Assembly: GCA_026182355.1 (NCBI GenBank)
Contig: JAPFBL010000575.1
Location: forward strand, 92,501-156,500
From: Hermatobates lingyangjiaoensis
Taxonomy: Eukaryota > Arthropoda > Insecta > Hemiptera > Hermatobatidae
DNA length: 64,000 nt
Direction of reading: 5' to 3'
Shown: piece by piece, positions 44,963 to 58,679 of the stretch
Position numbering within the stretch: position 1 is the first letter of the stretch
How the letters are laid out: the number at the start of each line of letters is the position of its first letter
Translations under genes and position numbers: made by a program
The notes under the pieces: model-generated
Told to the model about the DNA's origin: nothing
Database searches by the model: none
Seen by the model: the letters and a program-made list of their open reading frames with translations, nothing else

Positions 44963-46310
44963 TAACTAATCCACTAGTGATAATAATTACGTAACTGAAG
45001 GTTATGAGGTGTTCCACATAAGATTTTTATCTGTTTCTTTAATGCCTTAAGCCTTAAGCATTACCCTAACAAATCCACTATTGATAATAATTACGTAACT
45101 GAAGGTTATGAGGTGTTCCACATAAGATTTTTATCTGTTTCTTTAATGCCTTAAGCCTTAAGCATTACCCTAACAAATCCACTATTGATAATAATTACGT
45201 AACTGAAGGTTATGAGGTGTTCCACATAAGATTTTTATCTGTTTCTTTAATGCCTTAAGCCTTAAGCATTACCCTAACAAATCCACTATTGATAATAATT
45301 ACGTAACTGAAGGTTATGAGGTGTTCCACATAAGATTTTTATCTGTTTCTTTAATGCCTTAAGCATTACCCTAACAAATCCACTATTGATAATAATTACG
45401 TAACTGAAGGTTATGAGGTGTTCCACATAAGATTTTTATCTGTTTCTTTAATGCCTTAAGCATTACCCTAACAAATCCACTAGTGATAATAATTACGTAA
45501 CTGAAGGTTATGAGGTGTTCCACATAAGATTTTTATCTGTTTCTTTAATGCCTTAAGCCTTAAGCATTACCCTAACAAATCCACTATTGATAATAATTAC
45601 GTAACTGAAGGTTATGAGGTGTTCCACATAAGATTTTTATCTGGTTCTTTAATGCCTTAAGCCTTAAGCATTACCCTAACAAATCCACTATTGATAATAA
45701 TTACGTAACTGAAGGTTATGAGGTGTTCCACATAAGATTTTTATCTGTTTCTTTAATGCCTTAAGCCTTAAGCATTACCCTAACAAATCCACTATTGATA
45801 ATAATTACGTAACTGAAGGTTATGAGGTGTTCCACATAAGATTTTTATCTGTTTCTTTAATGCCTTAAGCCTTAAGCATTACCCTAACAAATCCACTATT
45901 GATAATAATTACGTAACTGAAGGTTATGAGGTGTTCCACATAAGATTTTTATCTGTTTCTTTAATGCCTTAAGCATTACCCTAACAAATCCACTATTGAT
46001 AATAATTACGTAACTGAAGGTTATGAGGTGTTCCACATAAGATTTTTATCTGTTTTTTAATGCCTTAAGCCTTAAGCATTACCCTAACAAATCCACTATT
46101 GATAATAATTACATAACTGAAGGTTATGTGGTGTTCCACATAAGATTTTTATCTGTTTTTTAATGCCTTAAGCCTTAAGCATTACCCTAACAAATCCACT
46201 ATTGATAATAATTACATAACTGAAGGTTATGTGGTGTTCCACATAAGATTTTATAATGTTTCTTTTAATGCCTTAAGACTTAAGCTTTACCCTAATAAAT
46301 CCACTATTAT
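44963..46310 (+). repeat. 104-bp satellite, about 13 units
   Basis: Units run AAATCCACTATTGATAATAA, TTACGTAACTGAAGGTTATG, AGGTGTTCCACATAAG, ATGCCTTAAG(CCTTAAG)CATTACCCTAAC. Presence or absence of one CCTTAAG gives 104- or 97-bp units. The last three units carry more substitutions, so that edge is older. Confidence 0.95.
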
Positions 46311-47770
46311 TTATTGGTGAGTAGGTATCCAAAAGTTTGTGTAAGCGCTACTTGTCCAGAATCTTTGATAGATCAAAATCATATTTTACACAAAAATGAG
46401 CCTCATAGTTTAGATGTGCTATATAGTTTGAGAACAATTATCCCTAATGGGAAAATCATTTTTTTGGCCAAATTGTGTTTGTAGACAACTTTTTTTTTCC
46501 TTCTAAACTACTGATTCTAGAGTCTTGAAATTTTGTCATTATCTCTGAAGCTACAAAAGCAATAACTGAAAAAAATCCTTAGATTTTTAAAACAACTGGA
46601 AATTTAAAAATTTTGATTTATCTTTCAATCTGAAAACTTGTGAGGGTCATGTAAGCCATACCGTTTGATTTCATCAAAATAAAATTATTCCTGAAAAAGA
46701 GCATTATCTGCGGCTTGAAGTAATTCTATTCAAAATTACATTAACTAATCGAATGATATAGCACATCTTTTGGTTTCAGAAAATGCTTTTTTTGACGCTA
46801 AACAGCTAATTAAAAAAAAACAATGAAATTTTGCCAAAAAACTTTATAATAAAATTAATAAATTATTAAAAAAGAATCCGCGAAATTTTAATTACCAGAA
46901 AGGGTAAAAAAAAAGCTATAAAAACTAAATATTCATCTTGGAGTAATGATCACCTGCTATACTTGTCGGGTTTGTTTACATTGATTAAAAAATTTTCAAG
47001 GAGTTATATATTATATTTACTTATTGTAAAGTTGAGTGTAGGCCAATCGGATTTTTTTTATGAATTTGTAATATTTTTTTTCTTTATTTATTTGTTTTAT
47101 TATTTTTCCTTTCCCCCACTCCCTCCCTCGTAGGTTTTAACCAACTTACGGTCAATTAGCTTCACTTCAGTCCTCTCTTTTCTTCAGAGTGACTTGTATC
47201 TTTCTTACTGATGACGAGACAATATTAATATTGAGTTTTTGTCATCACTTTTCTATGAGTTCTTCTCTGTGGATTTGTTTTATTTAATTTGTGAAGTCTT
47301 TTTATATATTTGTTTACTTATAAATTATTATATTTGAGCTAAATATAGAAAATAACTGCTCAAACGATGATATTTTAAATTTTTTTGCCCCAAATATTGT
47401 CGGAAATTTTATAAAAATTCATCTCTGTCATGTTGTACTCAGATCCAATACGATTTGGCGTTGCTTCAATGTCACGTGCCTAATATTTTGGCACGTCTAA
47501 CATTCTACCGGACTGTCAGATAACACATTCTTTGACTATATATTTTAAATAGTTAGAATACTATATATTGTAATATACAAATATATAATATTATAACATG
47601 CTATAATATGAATTTATATATGCTTTGATGTGTTCAAGGTATTTTTAAGGACATTTATAGTGAAGCAGAAATAAATAAGAATCTGTAGAGGTCTACCCTC
47701 AACTTTACTAAAAGTCACAATCAAAACTTAATGGGCAATTTAAATATGAATAAAAATTACATTAAATTGA
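46311..47770. other. AT-rich sequence with scattered repeat ends
   Basis: A 37-bp motif with GGCCTACACTCAACTTTAC occurs inverted near 47022-47056 and direct near 47672-47708. At 47090-47290, CCCCCACTCCCTCCCTC, ACTGATGACGAGAC and a TTTCTATGAGTTC tail look like a badly decayed E-type PLE 3' end. Confidence 0.4.
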
Positions 47771-47975
47771 ATAAATTGGATAGTTGTTTTCACTGGACCA
47801 ACCCTTCAGCACCACATCCTTGGTGTCTTTCTGATGATGAACACAAAGAGTTCGAAACGCATTGTTGTTGAATAAAACTTCATTTGTGTGGAAACTTTTT
47901 TGTTTATCCATTTTACCTCAGAATGAGTAAATACTACACAATTACGGATTGCACAACCAATGATTTCATTAATAT
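47770..47975 (+). repeat. PLE family B element, plus orientation
   Basis: Core 47831-47863: CTGATGA, T, GAACAC/GAGTTC, GAA, ACGCAT, T. The tail TTTATCCATTTTACCTCAGA and GAGTAAATACTACACAATT matches 21470-21510. Confidence 0.75.
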
Positions 47976-50125
47976 TATTATTAGAGCTTTGTAATTATAT
48001 TTAGCATGCAGGATATAAGTAGAAATATATAATATTAAGGATTTTGATATTTACGATTCATTTCTTTGCTTAATTACTGAAATTCTTCCTTATTGAAATA
48101 TTTAAAACAGTGATAATAATCAATTAAAATAAGATTTAGGGAATAAGATGCAATGATTTCAGACAACACTATATTGATTAAACAGGTAAGGACTTTAAGG
48201 CAACGATTAAGTATAAATTCATGATTAAATCAGAGAAGGAATAAAAAATATTTCAAATTTTTAAAACAACTTAAAAACGAATTTTTTTCAATAAAATGTA
48301 AAAAAATTTTTGGTTATGATTGAATGTAAAAGCTTTTAAGGAGACAAAAAACATTATATTGTAAACCAGTTTGATAATTTTTTTTACTTATAGCAAAGTG
48401 AGTGTAGACCACTCCAGACTTTTTTTTTATTATGATTCTATAATCTTTCTCAATTAATAATTAAAACATGGACAGTGTTCACAATTTCTTCCATTGTATT
48501 TACTCAATTCATTACTTTTAATTAGTTTCATTCATTAGTTTCAATGAATCTTTCAAATCTACCTTATTAGTTATGTTTCATGATTGGGAATTTCATTTAC
48601 TAAATCATAAGACTTAATTTGAAACAAATGTTACCTTAACCTTTTCATTTTATAATCACAATTATTTACAATTACCATACATTTTGTTAAGAATTTATTC
48701 TTAACAATTATCCCAATTAATTTTCATTATAACTTACAAATTTTAATATTATTATTAAAATATATTTAATTAATTAAATCCATTGGATATATATATATAT
48801 CTGATAAAGGGCTTACTTAAAATAAATTTAAATGTAAACCAGTTCAAAGTTTACAATTCAATTTCGAATTAACAAAAATTGTAAATGTTTATAATTGTTT
48901 AATACTGGGCTTTTTTTCATTACTTAAAGAAAATGTTGAATTTGTTTTTAAAAGTCATTCAGTAAAGACATTTTGAATGAAAACTTACCCTTATAATAAT
49001 ACTAGATGACCCATCATCCCTTGCGTCACTCAGCATAAAGAAATTATAGCGTTCAGTTAATAATATACATTCACTGAATCTGATTGACTATTTCTTGTTA
49101 TCGCTATTTCTTGTTATTAAGCCATGAAAAGAAAGTTTATTATATGGTCCAATCATTTGATATAGTATTCCTAACATGATTCAAGATATTCACAACAAAT
49201 ATATTTATTAAAAGAAAAAATAATTTAAAAGTACCATTTATTTTATTATATAAATAAATGAAACATCAATTCAAGGTATATACACAATCAAGCATATTTC
49301 AAAACTAAAAAAACCTGTAAATTGAAATATTCCATTTACTTTACCCAACATAATAATTTTGAACATGAATTAAACGAATGTTTCTTTCTAACATTACCTT
49401 AGAACATTTGCATTTAATCTTTCATTTGTGTTCAAGTTTATATTCCTAGAATTATTCATTTTAAACCTCTAATGTAATAGTTCATTATATATACTTTCGG
49501 AATTTCATACATCTTGTTTATTGCTTAAGTTACAAATAGGATTGTTAAATGAAAACGTTGGATTTGAAAGTTTGATTTGAACCTGGAAAACTAACCTATT
49601 CCTGATAAATAAAATTTGTTTTATATATATGTATGACAATAATTAACAATAAATACGTGAAATAAAAAAAACCATCGTCTAAACAACAATAAAATTTCTA
49701 ATAATGTGCCTAAGATCTTTCGTAGAAAAACTCGTTAGATTTATTCTATAACATAAATAGATTTTACATCTGGAGTCATTAATTTTACTTGAGTTGAGAG
49801 AATTTATTTTTAGTTCTCCTTTCTTTTTAATACGATTATTTGTAAAGTAATATATTACTCACTGTTTTCTTTAATATTTATTTGAATAATTCATTATAAA
49901 CTGGAATTACCAGGTATTACAATTTTCACCTGTGTGCAAATATTCAAACATCAGATTTTATTAGTCTATAGATCAAGGTATTTGTTTTCATGACCACAAT
50001 TACTAATAAATATTTTTCTTGTTCTCAAGTTTTGGCCAGGGTTAACTACTTAAAATTAACCTCTTTTAAAAGCTACATAAGAACGTTTGTAGAAGCTAGC
50101 CGTAAGTAAGTAAGTTCTTTAACTT
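47976..50125. other. AT-rich intron-like sequence
   Basis: No gene. Another copy of the CTCAACTTTAC-type motif lies inverted near 48386-48424. At 49002, TACTAGATGACCCATCATCC resembles the edge of an unidentified interspersed repeat. 49640-49740 holds a decayed F-like fragment (AAGATCTTTCGTAG). Confidence 0.4.
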
Positions 50126-50127
50126 TG

Positions 50128-50385
50128 TATATAGAATGTGGTACAGGTCACAATAAATAAACACGTGATGCAATCAATCAAGTTTAAACCACAATGGGAA
50201 AAGGAAAACAATAGAAAAAAAATGCTCTGAGGCCTTTCAATATATGTCATCAGAAAGCAAACAAAGTACACAAAGGCCTCAGATAAATAAAATACAGGTA
50301 AAATAAAGTATATTGAAAGGCCTCAGAGCATTTTTTTCTATTGTTTTCCTTTTTCCATTGTAGTTTAAAGTTCATATAATGTGTT
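50128..50385. repeat. PLE family G palindrome
   Basis: Arms CACGTGATGCAATCAATCAA, AGGAAAACAATAG and AGGCCTTTCAATATATG in inverted order. Minus core 50232-50257 intact. On the plus side the box is lost (TAAAGTATATTGAAAG) but AGGCCTC remains. Confidence 0.78.
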
Positions 50386-51165
50386 GTAGATAACATAATT
50401 GTCCATTGTATTTAATTTGTCTTGAAATAAAGATGATCACGTGTTGAAATAAAAACGAAAAGTTGTCAAAGACGTATATAACCTCTTACATAACGAGATA
50501 ATGTACTGAATCATGAGAAGAAGAAAAGTATTTATTATAATAATACACCATATTATATTTATTATAATTTATATACCATTAATTTGATGAAACATAAGCT
50601 CTAATTCATACTGTTTTGATATATTATCTCCAGCTAAGTTATTTATTAGCTATATTATAAATCCTTATAAAAGTATATCAGCTATTATTTACAATTATTT
50701 AAATAATGTTTATTTCTGCTGAATGATTACTTAGAATCAATGAAATTACCTTTTTAATTATGTTTTTGTAAACATATTGTAATTTTCGATTGTGAAATGT
50801 AATACAATTTAAAAAAAAATTGAATTATTTACCACTAACCTTATAATTCTCATGTGTAATTCATTTTCTTCTGTTTCATGCATTTTAATGAAGAAAAAAT
50901 ACAATTTGTATTCACTTTTAACTGATTAACATAGTTAATTTTATCATTTTTTACATTATAAATAAATTACTTGTTTGAAAAAAGAGAAAAGAAAACCAAC
51001 ACCTTGGGCAGATTGAAATTAGAGAAGCCATAATGATATGATAACAGTGCGTCCAAATTAGATAACAATTAATTACGAACTAATATGGATTTATTTAATG
51101 CACTGAATTATTTTATTTAAGCAAGCTTTTTATTATTTTTATTTTTATTATTTAACCAGTGGAAC
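50386..51165. other. AT-rich sequence, nothing recognised
   Basis: No gene, RNA or array seen. Confidence 0.45.
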
Positions 51166-51169
51166 TGTT

Positions 51170-51817
51170 TATGTGTAATTGTTTATTAGTTTAATATGAA
51201 TTATGTTATGTTAAAAAAGACTTGGTATTGTAAAAGCATTTTGATCTGAAAGTATATAAATCAATAAACATTTTATTGATTGATAAACATTTTATTATAA
51301 ATCAATAAAAAAACTACTAGTGGAACTGGTTAAATAACTTTTATCAATACAAGACATTATAAAACATGTAGACTAACAATATGTTTCAAATACTCAAAGA
51401 ATAAACGAAATAACTTCATTATAAACTATAAATGGGTTTACTTTAATTGATATATTGATAAAAACAGTCCAATAGAACAATAATAAACACAAAATATTCT
51501 ATTTAAGCAGTTTTATAAGATGTATTACCTCTACTAAGAGATATATGGAATTGGTTAAACGATATCTATCATTTATATTCAGAAAAACAAATAGATAATG
51601 TAAAAAATAATAATATCTTAGGAAACTAAAAGGAATTAATACATATGATAAAAATGGTATTCACTTTAAAGTAGTTTTTTTATTGATTTATAATAAAATG
51701 TTTATCAATCAATAAAATGTTTATTGATTTATATACTTTCAGATCAAAATGCTTTTACAATACCAAGTCTTTTTTAACATAACATAATTCATATTAAACT
51801 AATAAACAATTACACAT
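51170..51817. mobile_element. Element with ~145-bp near-perfect terminal inverted repeats
   Basis: Arms 51170-51314 and 51673-51817, from TGTGTAATTGTTTATTAGTT to its complement, are almost identical. They end at AAAAAAACTAC around a 358-bp AT-rich loop without coding. It sits against the 3' end of the minus-strand LINE relic. Family unknown. A MITE-like foldback is most likely. Confidence 0.65.
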
Positions 51818-51839
51818 AATAGTAATAATAATGATAATT

Positions 51840-52815
51840 AAATCAAGGTCGACTCAGTGGCAATTAAACAAACTGTCACATAATGATGAATAACTATAGT
51901 AGATGTTTTCTTACATTTTTAAATTTTTTTTTGTCGTATTTAAAACAATCTAATCTGCTATACAGATCATTATACCTTGTCATCATACTAAACAGTGAGG
52001 AATGAAGCAAATAACTATTTTTATGACATTGAACATAGGATAATTTGGCTTTTCTAAATTTTATATGATGAGATGTGAAAATTTAGTTGGGAATAAGATA
52101 AAGACAATCAATTAAATTATGAAATAATTTATATATAAATAGTATGTCATCATAGTATCAATGGAAAAGGAGGTCAGATATATTTTATTGGTCACAAAAT
52201 AAACGATAGTAAGATAGATCAGTAGGATAACTCGATTTATGAGAAACCTTCTTAAGGAATTTGGAATGGACGGTTTGAAGTAAATTTATGATAATAATTG
52301 TTATTCCAAACATATACTAAAATTGAAAGAATAAAAGATTTATAAAGAGTAACAAAAGTAACCATAAGTTCTTCCTTCCTACACAAAAATTAATTTTCCA
52401 TCTTTTTTGTGTTGGATGACTTAGTGTTTCTTTTCCTCTCTAATCATTAGTAAATACTACTTGCATGTAAATAACTGCTTGCATGACTCATGAATAACAA
52501 AAGTACTGGGATTTTTGAGTTCATATGAATTTCTTGTAAAATAAACAGAGAATTTTCATGTTACAGTTTTTTTTTTTGAAACAACAATGCAATTGCCTGA
52601 AATTTAGAAAGGAGTATGTGGTTAGAGGTTACTATGATCTATTTTATTAAATGCTTTACCAAAGTCAGTATAAATCACATAAACCTGTAAACCAGAGTTC
52701 ATAGAATTAAGGATATAATTTTGAAAGGAAAGCAAATTAGTTGACCTACTAAGATAAAGATATCATGTTGTTGAGAAATAATATAATTATTAATATATCT
52801 GCTAATGCTTACTAG
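51840..52815 (-). pseudogene. Jockey/CR1-type LINE reverse transcriptase relic
   Basis: On the minus strand, 52746 down to 52622 is one frame: RSTNLLSFQNYILNSM, then VYVIYTDFGKAFNKIDHSNL, then a stop. This holds the reverse-transcriptase motif A (YTDFSKAFD in typical members), preceded by the G-R-S-T-N segment. Frameshifted downstream pieces include LYKSFILSILVYVWNN (around 52320), DLSYYRLF (around 52220) and LHSSLFSMMTRYNDLYSRLD (around 51960-52010), in the order expected of a jockey-like ORF2 C-terminus. Multiple stops and shifts make it an old relic. A possible earlier piece (WFFKN...TPVV) lies near 53360. Confidence 0.78.
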
Positions 52816-52894
52816 CAATTATGGAGTTAATTATTACACTTTAAAAAAGTGTATCAAATATTGGATTGATATTGACTCTAAGTTTACTAGTAAT

Positions 52895-53125
52895 TGTAGG
52901 GTAAAAAGCTAATGAAATGGTCTCCACATATAAAAATTTAATGGTATAAACAACGCATTTCGAACAGGTAGTGTTCTTCTTCAGGCATTAACTAAAAAAT
53001 ACAATGACACAAGAGAGCTTTCTACATTATAAAGGAAATATAGTACAAAATAAAAATAAAATAAGAAAGAGAATATAATCCATAATTACCAGTAATTATG
53101 GAGTTAGTTATTACACTTTAAAAAA
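52895..53125 (-). repeat. PLE family A single element
   Basis: Outer end TGTAGGGTAAAAAGCTAATG, minus core 52952-52984 (CTGAAGA, A, GAACAC/CTGTTC, GAA, ATGCGT, T), then the A interior TAGTACAAAATAAAAATAA and a tail with TTATGGAGTTAGTTATTACA. It inserts near the LINE relic. Confidence 0.75.
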
Positions 53126-56100
53126 TCTGGAGTGGCCTATACTCAACTTTACTATAAGTAACTTAATATCAAATTTCTTGAGTATATAATATATAACGTC
53201 TCATTTAAGCATAACATAAACATCTAAATGGGATATGATTATTAGTCTTTCATTTTTGAGGTAGTACAGATAGTGATTGAAGGACATATCAATAAATAAG
53301 CTTATTTTTGACATCACACAGCTGATGAAAATAATTTCATTAGTATAACTACAGGAGTAATAACATTTTTGAAAAACCAAAGTGAACATTTCTTGATACG
53401 AAATATTCTCCTACAAGAGAACATGGCTTTTGTTCAAATAGCCAGTGGATTTCTTACATCGTTTACTTGACATCCTTCTACATTAAATATTAAAGTAAAA
53501 TTTTCAAATTTAAAACAGGAAAATACCCTTATTTTCTCTGAAAAACATCATAAAAATCGAAGAAAAAATGTTGTTTTAAGTTGATTTATAATTAAAGATG
53601 TACGATAATTACATTTATTAATCTCTAAACGAAAGATTTCAATTTTGAATTATCTTTTACATTTTCGGTCTTTTATAGAATTATTATACTGGGAATTTTA
53701 TGGCTTCTTAGTATTTAATAAGATCATTTTCCTTCCCCTTTGTCAAATATCATATATACGAATTTTTTCTGAGTGAGTGTTATCTTTTTCCTACCTTCTG
53801 TACTCTGTTATAAGTTTGCTATGAATGTATATTGAGAAAAAATATATTAGGAATTAGCCAGTTTACATACTCAAATCGAAATCAAAGCCAGCTATTCAAT
53901 ATAATTTAAATCTTTTATAGTTGGTAGCTTCTAATTTTTGAAAATAATAAATATGAACTATTAGACTAGAATTGTAAAAAAAAACTGGATATTTCTCAAC
54001 AAACATAAGTCCTCTTTCTTGAGGAAAGAGTCATTCATCACATTTAAATAGCATGAAAGGTACTACATTGACAATGATAATGTAATTGTAACTGATATTA
54101 AGTTTTGCTCAAGAGTGCAATATATAGATTTATTAAAGCATTTTACGAGACAAATCCATCATGCCATGGAAGACATGGAAGAAATTTATTAACTGAATCG
54201 ACTGAAATAAAATTGATGTTTAGAGGGTTAATGAACTGATTTGAAATGTATAAATGACTTATATGAGGTGTAAGAAGAATAATAAGTCATTACATTTATT
54301 TGAATAATAAGTGTAAGGATTTAAATCTTCTATTACACAGATAATCATATTTTTTTTTAGAAAATCAAGGTAACATTATTAGAATATTGATGTAAGCTTA
54401 TGCTTAAAATGTAAAACTAAAACTGAAATGAGAACATAAAGATTTTAATGAAGTCGTTAAAAATTGACTTTGCATATGTGGATATTTCACCTTATTTCAA
54501 TTGAAGGCACAAATTAAAACGTTTATTGCCAATGTTTAATGTTAAAGATTTACTATTTTTAATTGGGCTATAAATACAATACTTTAATTGTCTTCCTTAG
54601 ATTGGAAAGAGGTGACTATGATTTAGAGGTTTTTATATGAATATAGTTAAAAGAAAACATATATTATTTAGCACAATTTGTCTTTATGGACAAGGTTTAA
54701 CGCAGAGTTCTTTAAATAAATAAACCTTACATTTATTGAGGTTTCACATTGAGCTAAAAATATTGCAAAGCGACTAATACGTTGATGCTTTTACTGGAAA
54801 ATAAATGCCTGATTTATAATCTAGAGGTAGTGGATAACAGAAATTCACATTACAAACCCAACTTTATGAATATATAATAATATTTGTGAAGAATGTAACA
54901 TGTAAAACAAATATCTACATGAATAAAACACATCAAAGTTATTACAATCCCATATTAGTAAAAAATATGTTATTACTGGTTATTTTAAGACAACTATATC
55001 TTTCTGTACAAAATAAACAACTTTTTCTTACTAATAAATCTTATCTAATGCTAATAAAATATTATCGAGAATAATTATTTAGATAATTGAAATTAAACAA
55101 CAATTTTGATGTACAGTTCAAAGATTGAATTATACTGCAATGAATAATACCTAATTGTTATAAGTTATGTAGGTTATATTAATTTATAATTGAAATTAGA
55201 CTTTCTAAAGCTGTTTGATGTTTTTAATTTCAATTATTTATTTCTAAATTAAAACATGATTACAACATAATGTTTCTGAATTTATTTTTCATTTTGTATT
55301 AATTAAATTTATGTAAAACTAAAATTGAGGGCTTAGTTTTAGTTTCACTTTCTTCTGTCCCAATGAACCATAACACCATATATAACTCACAATGTACAGG
55401 TTAGATGATGAAACATGTTTATGGTTTAAATTATAATTATAGTTGACTCTCAACCAATAATAATAAAGAAAAGCTAAGTATTCTTGAGTTTGGTCATAAA
55501 AAAATACATCTTCATATTAGTATCACGTTTAGTATGACTTACTTGGCTTTATCAAAGCTAAGAAATTGGTAAAAAGCACAATTAACAGTCATTAAAATCT
55601 ACTGTGCAGTTTAATGACTAATTAATTAGAAGAAGTAATGACATAAATAGTAGTTTTATCAGAAATGTGTAACTAATCACACATTAAAGCTACGATTTTA
55701 TTTCTTACTTATTGTTATACATTAGAACTGTAGAACTGTTTTTAAGAATAATAATTATGTTTTAATGATATGTTAACCCTAATGATAACAAAAAAACGTG
55801 AAAAAGTTGGGATTGTTGTGATGTATAAATGTTTTACATTTAGTTGGAGACCAAACCTACTAAAATATTCATTTTTTTTAATGTAGATAAACCATTGTTA
55901 TGGGTTAATGTAATTTTATCAAATTCGATGTAGTCATTAATTTTCATTGATTAACTTTATTACAAAATTCATATTTTTATAATAATAATTGTATTGAAAT
56001 AATAATTATACGGTAGAAATAATTAACTAGTAATAATAATACTATCAGTTTCTAAATCTGGATATAGTCTACTCCAGATTCTTTGATAAATTTAAGAAAA

Positions 56101-57400
56101 ATATGACTTTATTTGTGTTAATTTGATTATCTATTTCTATAGAATTAATAAAAGAATATTTCCTATTATCATAATATTTGAAGTTTGTTGATATAACGTT
56201 CTGGTTAAAGCGCATGCGTGAATCACACTACTATAGCCAATGATAGTTAAGTATACATCTCATCATCAGGAATTAACCAATTATATTAGCAGATACATGA
56301 TTTTGAATCAGTTGCTGTTCGGTTTTCTTACGAGTAGCAGTATACGCGTCTTTTTTCCAAAACTCCAGGTAATTTTTCTAGTTTTGCCATCTATTTGATA
56401 TATTTATCTACAACATTAGAATAATGATAGTACTTATGTTGTGTTAGTGTTTAAAAAAGGTTTTTTTTTTCTTTTTAATAAAGATGTTATTAGTTATATG
56501 AATGCAAGTAGTAACACTTGACGGCGCCATGTTCAATTTATAAAACAAACCAACTTAATTTCACCAACAGCATTTTATGTTGGTTGTTTGATTTTTCTTA
56601 CTTTCTGTTAGAATAAAACTTCATTTTAAGCATTGATTTTTCATATAATTTCATTTTCACAATTCACTATTAGTAAATCCAAATCAAATTCAAATCTATA
56701 AATTATTAAATCATATATCTTTTTTAAAACTGGAATATAAAAAAAATCAACGAATATTTCTGAAAACTCAAATAAAAGAAAATGAAAAAAACACATGTTG
56801 AACTAGAATTCATCAAAAACATACGTTTAATAAACAAAGTGGAATCTCATGGATAACATTTTCCAGAAATTCTGACATATAGTGTCACTTTAATTGTGAA
56901 AAGTAGGTAATACTCGTATTTAAAAATTTCGTAGTGTAGGTTCTAAACAACAAATTAAGGATGCGTGATTTTTTCTTGAAAAGAACAAACAGTAACAATT
57001 AATTTTTTGGCAATTCCTGTTTATAGGCAGAAGTCCACAAATCAGAAAGATAATTTATTGTATATTGTTATTATAAGTAAGTACTTATATAAGTTTTAAA
57101 AGTGTTTTATAATCAGTTAAGTATCGTTAATATCACATGTGCAGTTAATATCACTTAATAGCAGTTGTGAAAATAAGATTTGTGAACACCCTTCAGGTCA
57201 CATGTTTGATGGGTTAATTTGATATTACGCTCAAAAATTACACTTATAGCTTAGATTTTTTTTTAACGAAACATTTATTCAGCATGCTTTATATAGATAT
57301 TATATGCTGCAATATAACTAATTAGATTTATATTTTATATTTTTAACCCGATCCCCCAGCGGGTTAAATAGGTCTGCCCTTTACGGTCTTTTTGTTTGAT
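53126..57400. other. Long AT-rich intron-like stretch
   Basis: No gene supported. The CTGGAGTGGCCTA / CTCAACTTTACTATAAG motif occurs at 53126-53165, and a partial relative at 56055-56090. A small hairpin, CTCTTTCTTGAGGAAAGAG, is at 54012-54030. Confidence 0.4.
56208..56250. promoter_or_regulatory. NRF1-like and CCAAT-like sites (weak candidate)
   Basis: GCGCATGCG at about 56212-56220 resembles the palindromic NRF1 site. AGCCAATGATAG lies about 20 bases on. The GC content stands out locally, but no exon follows that I can recognise. Confidence 0.2.
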
Positions 57401-57404
57401 CTGT

Positions 57405-57641
57405 GATTCTACATAGAGACTCCTAAATTTTGCCTAACTCAAGTGCATTTAGAGTAGGGATCTTAAACGAGTACCTGATATCGCACTGTCTCGGGACCGA
57501 AGGTTTAACGTCCTCTCAGAGGGACGATTTACTTAGATTTATTCACCTCCTGCGTGGGTAAATCGAGGGACAGGTGGGCATCGAACCCCGGTCCTATCAG
57601 TTCAGAAGTGAGTACGTTAACCACTTAGCTAACCTGTCCCC
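57405..57641 (-). mobile_element. tRNA-derived SINE, single body
   Basis: On the minus strand the head begins GGGGACAGGTTAGCTAAGTG and its acceptor-like end CCTGTCCC can pair back. B box GGGGTTCGATGCC is good. The body matches the 28.4 and 29.6 kb copies (AACGAGTACCTGATATCG complement). The distal tail is truncated at about 57405. Confidence 0.85.
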
Positions 57642-57752
57642 TTAATTAGATTTAAAATCACTACATTTCTTCGCTACTTGCTACAGCATATCGTATTTTT
57701 AGTTATAGTTGGAATACATAATTTTAATACTAAATATTTTTAACTTTATTAG

Positions 57753-58345
57753 TTATTTTTTACATGAAAAGTTATTACAAAAGTTTGGATTATAATAATT
57801 TATAAATCTTATTTCTTTAATTGTCCCACCATAATAAAAGTTTCTCAAATCTATTTGATTCATGAAGTTTTTAAGATAATCAAACATTTGACTGTTCTTA
57901 ACAATTTTACTTTTGTCTAAATGCCAGAAATTTCCCGTAGATATTGTGAAGTTCATGAATCCGTGTTGCTCTTGATGGAGGTTCGGCGAGTTAAATAATA
58001 TTTGATTCCACGTCTGAGGTGTTAAATTGTCACTAGGACACCAGTCGTTATCAATAATCCGAAATCTATTGAGGTAGCCTTTGGTTCGACCATGGCTACA
58101 GAGTGCTTTTGTTATTATATGGTTTGTTTCTGTATTGCACTTTTTCCGTGAATGTATAGTTAGAGGAATGTTTTAGTAAAGACACCTTTGGTCGAGGTGA
58201 CCATTCCAGTTCCCATTTCTGCATTGATAATTCATGAATTACTGTTTGACATGTCCTCCTGTAGGAATTTGGGAGATCTAGGATTTGGCAAGCCCTTTTA
58301 GCCAAATAGTTTACATGTGCTGCGGGGGAGCCTTATAGGAAGACC
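57753..58345 (-). pseudogene. R1/I-type LINE ORF2 C-terminal relic (RNase H end onward)
   Basis: On the minus strand, AAHVNYLAKRACQ (the G-N-x-x-A-D-x-L-A-K-like end of an RNase H domain) is followed by HELSMQKWELEWSP in one frame (58345 to 58096). A one-base shift then leads to ALCSHGRTKGYLNRFRIIDN and WNQILFNSPNLHQEQ, open to 57753. The spacing and the GH/GRT-K-GYL-RF block resemble the post-RNase H region of R1/I-group elements. It is a different family from the 10.4 kb LINE. Confidence 0.65.
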
Positions 58346-58679
58346 AATTTATAGCCAATTAATGTACTTTCTTTCTTATCCTTAATTAATAACTCTAGAA
58401 TGTAGGCATTTTTGAAAGTTACCATGTAACGATTTAAGAAAAGTAAAAAAGAATTTGATTTCTGTTTTAATCTGAAAGCATGTGAATATGATATTGGTCA
58501 CAACTTTGATGGATCATAATGAAATTGACACGAAAATTGTGTTTTATAGAATAAGGAAGTGTTAGAATGAGTACTTCATCACCTAATACATACTTTGGAA
58601 TAATAATACTTTAACAATACATCTGCTAAGTTCCATTTGTAGGAATCTGCCAGGTTGGGATAAAACAATGATTACATTT

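Noticed and set aside
45063..46300. ACCCTAAC words as interstitial telomere repeats
   Set aside because: They occur once per 104-bp satellite unit, not in tandem.
56260..56275. CATCATCAGGA as a hammerhead box
   Set aside because: No GAAA box or stem lies at the right distance on the minus strand.
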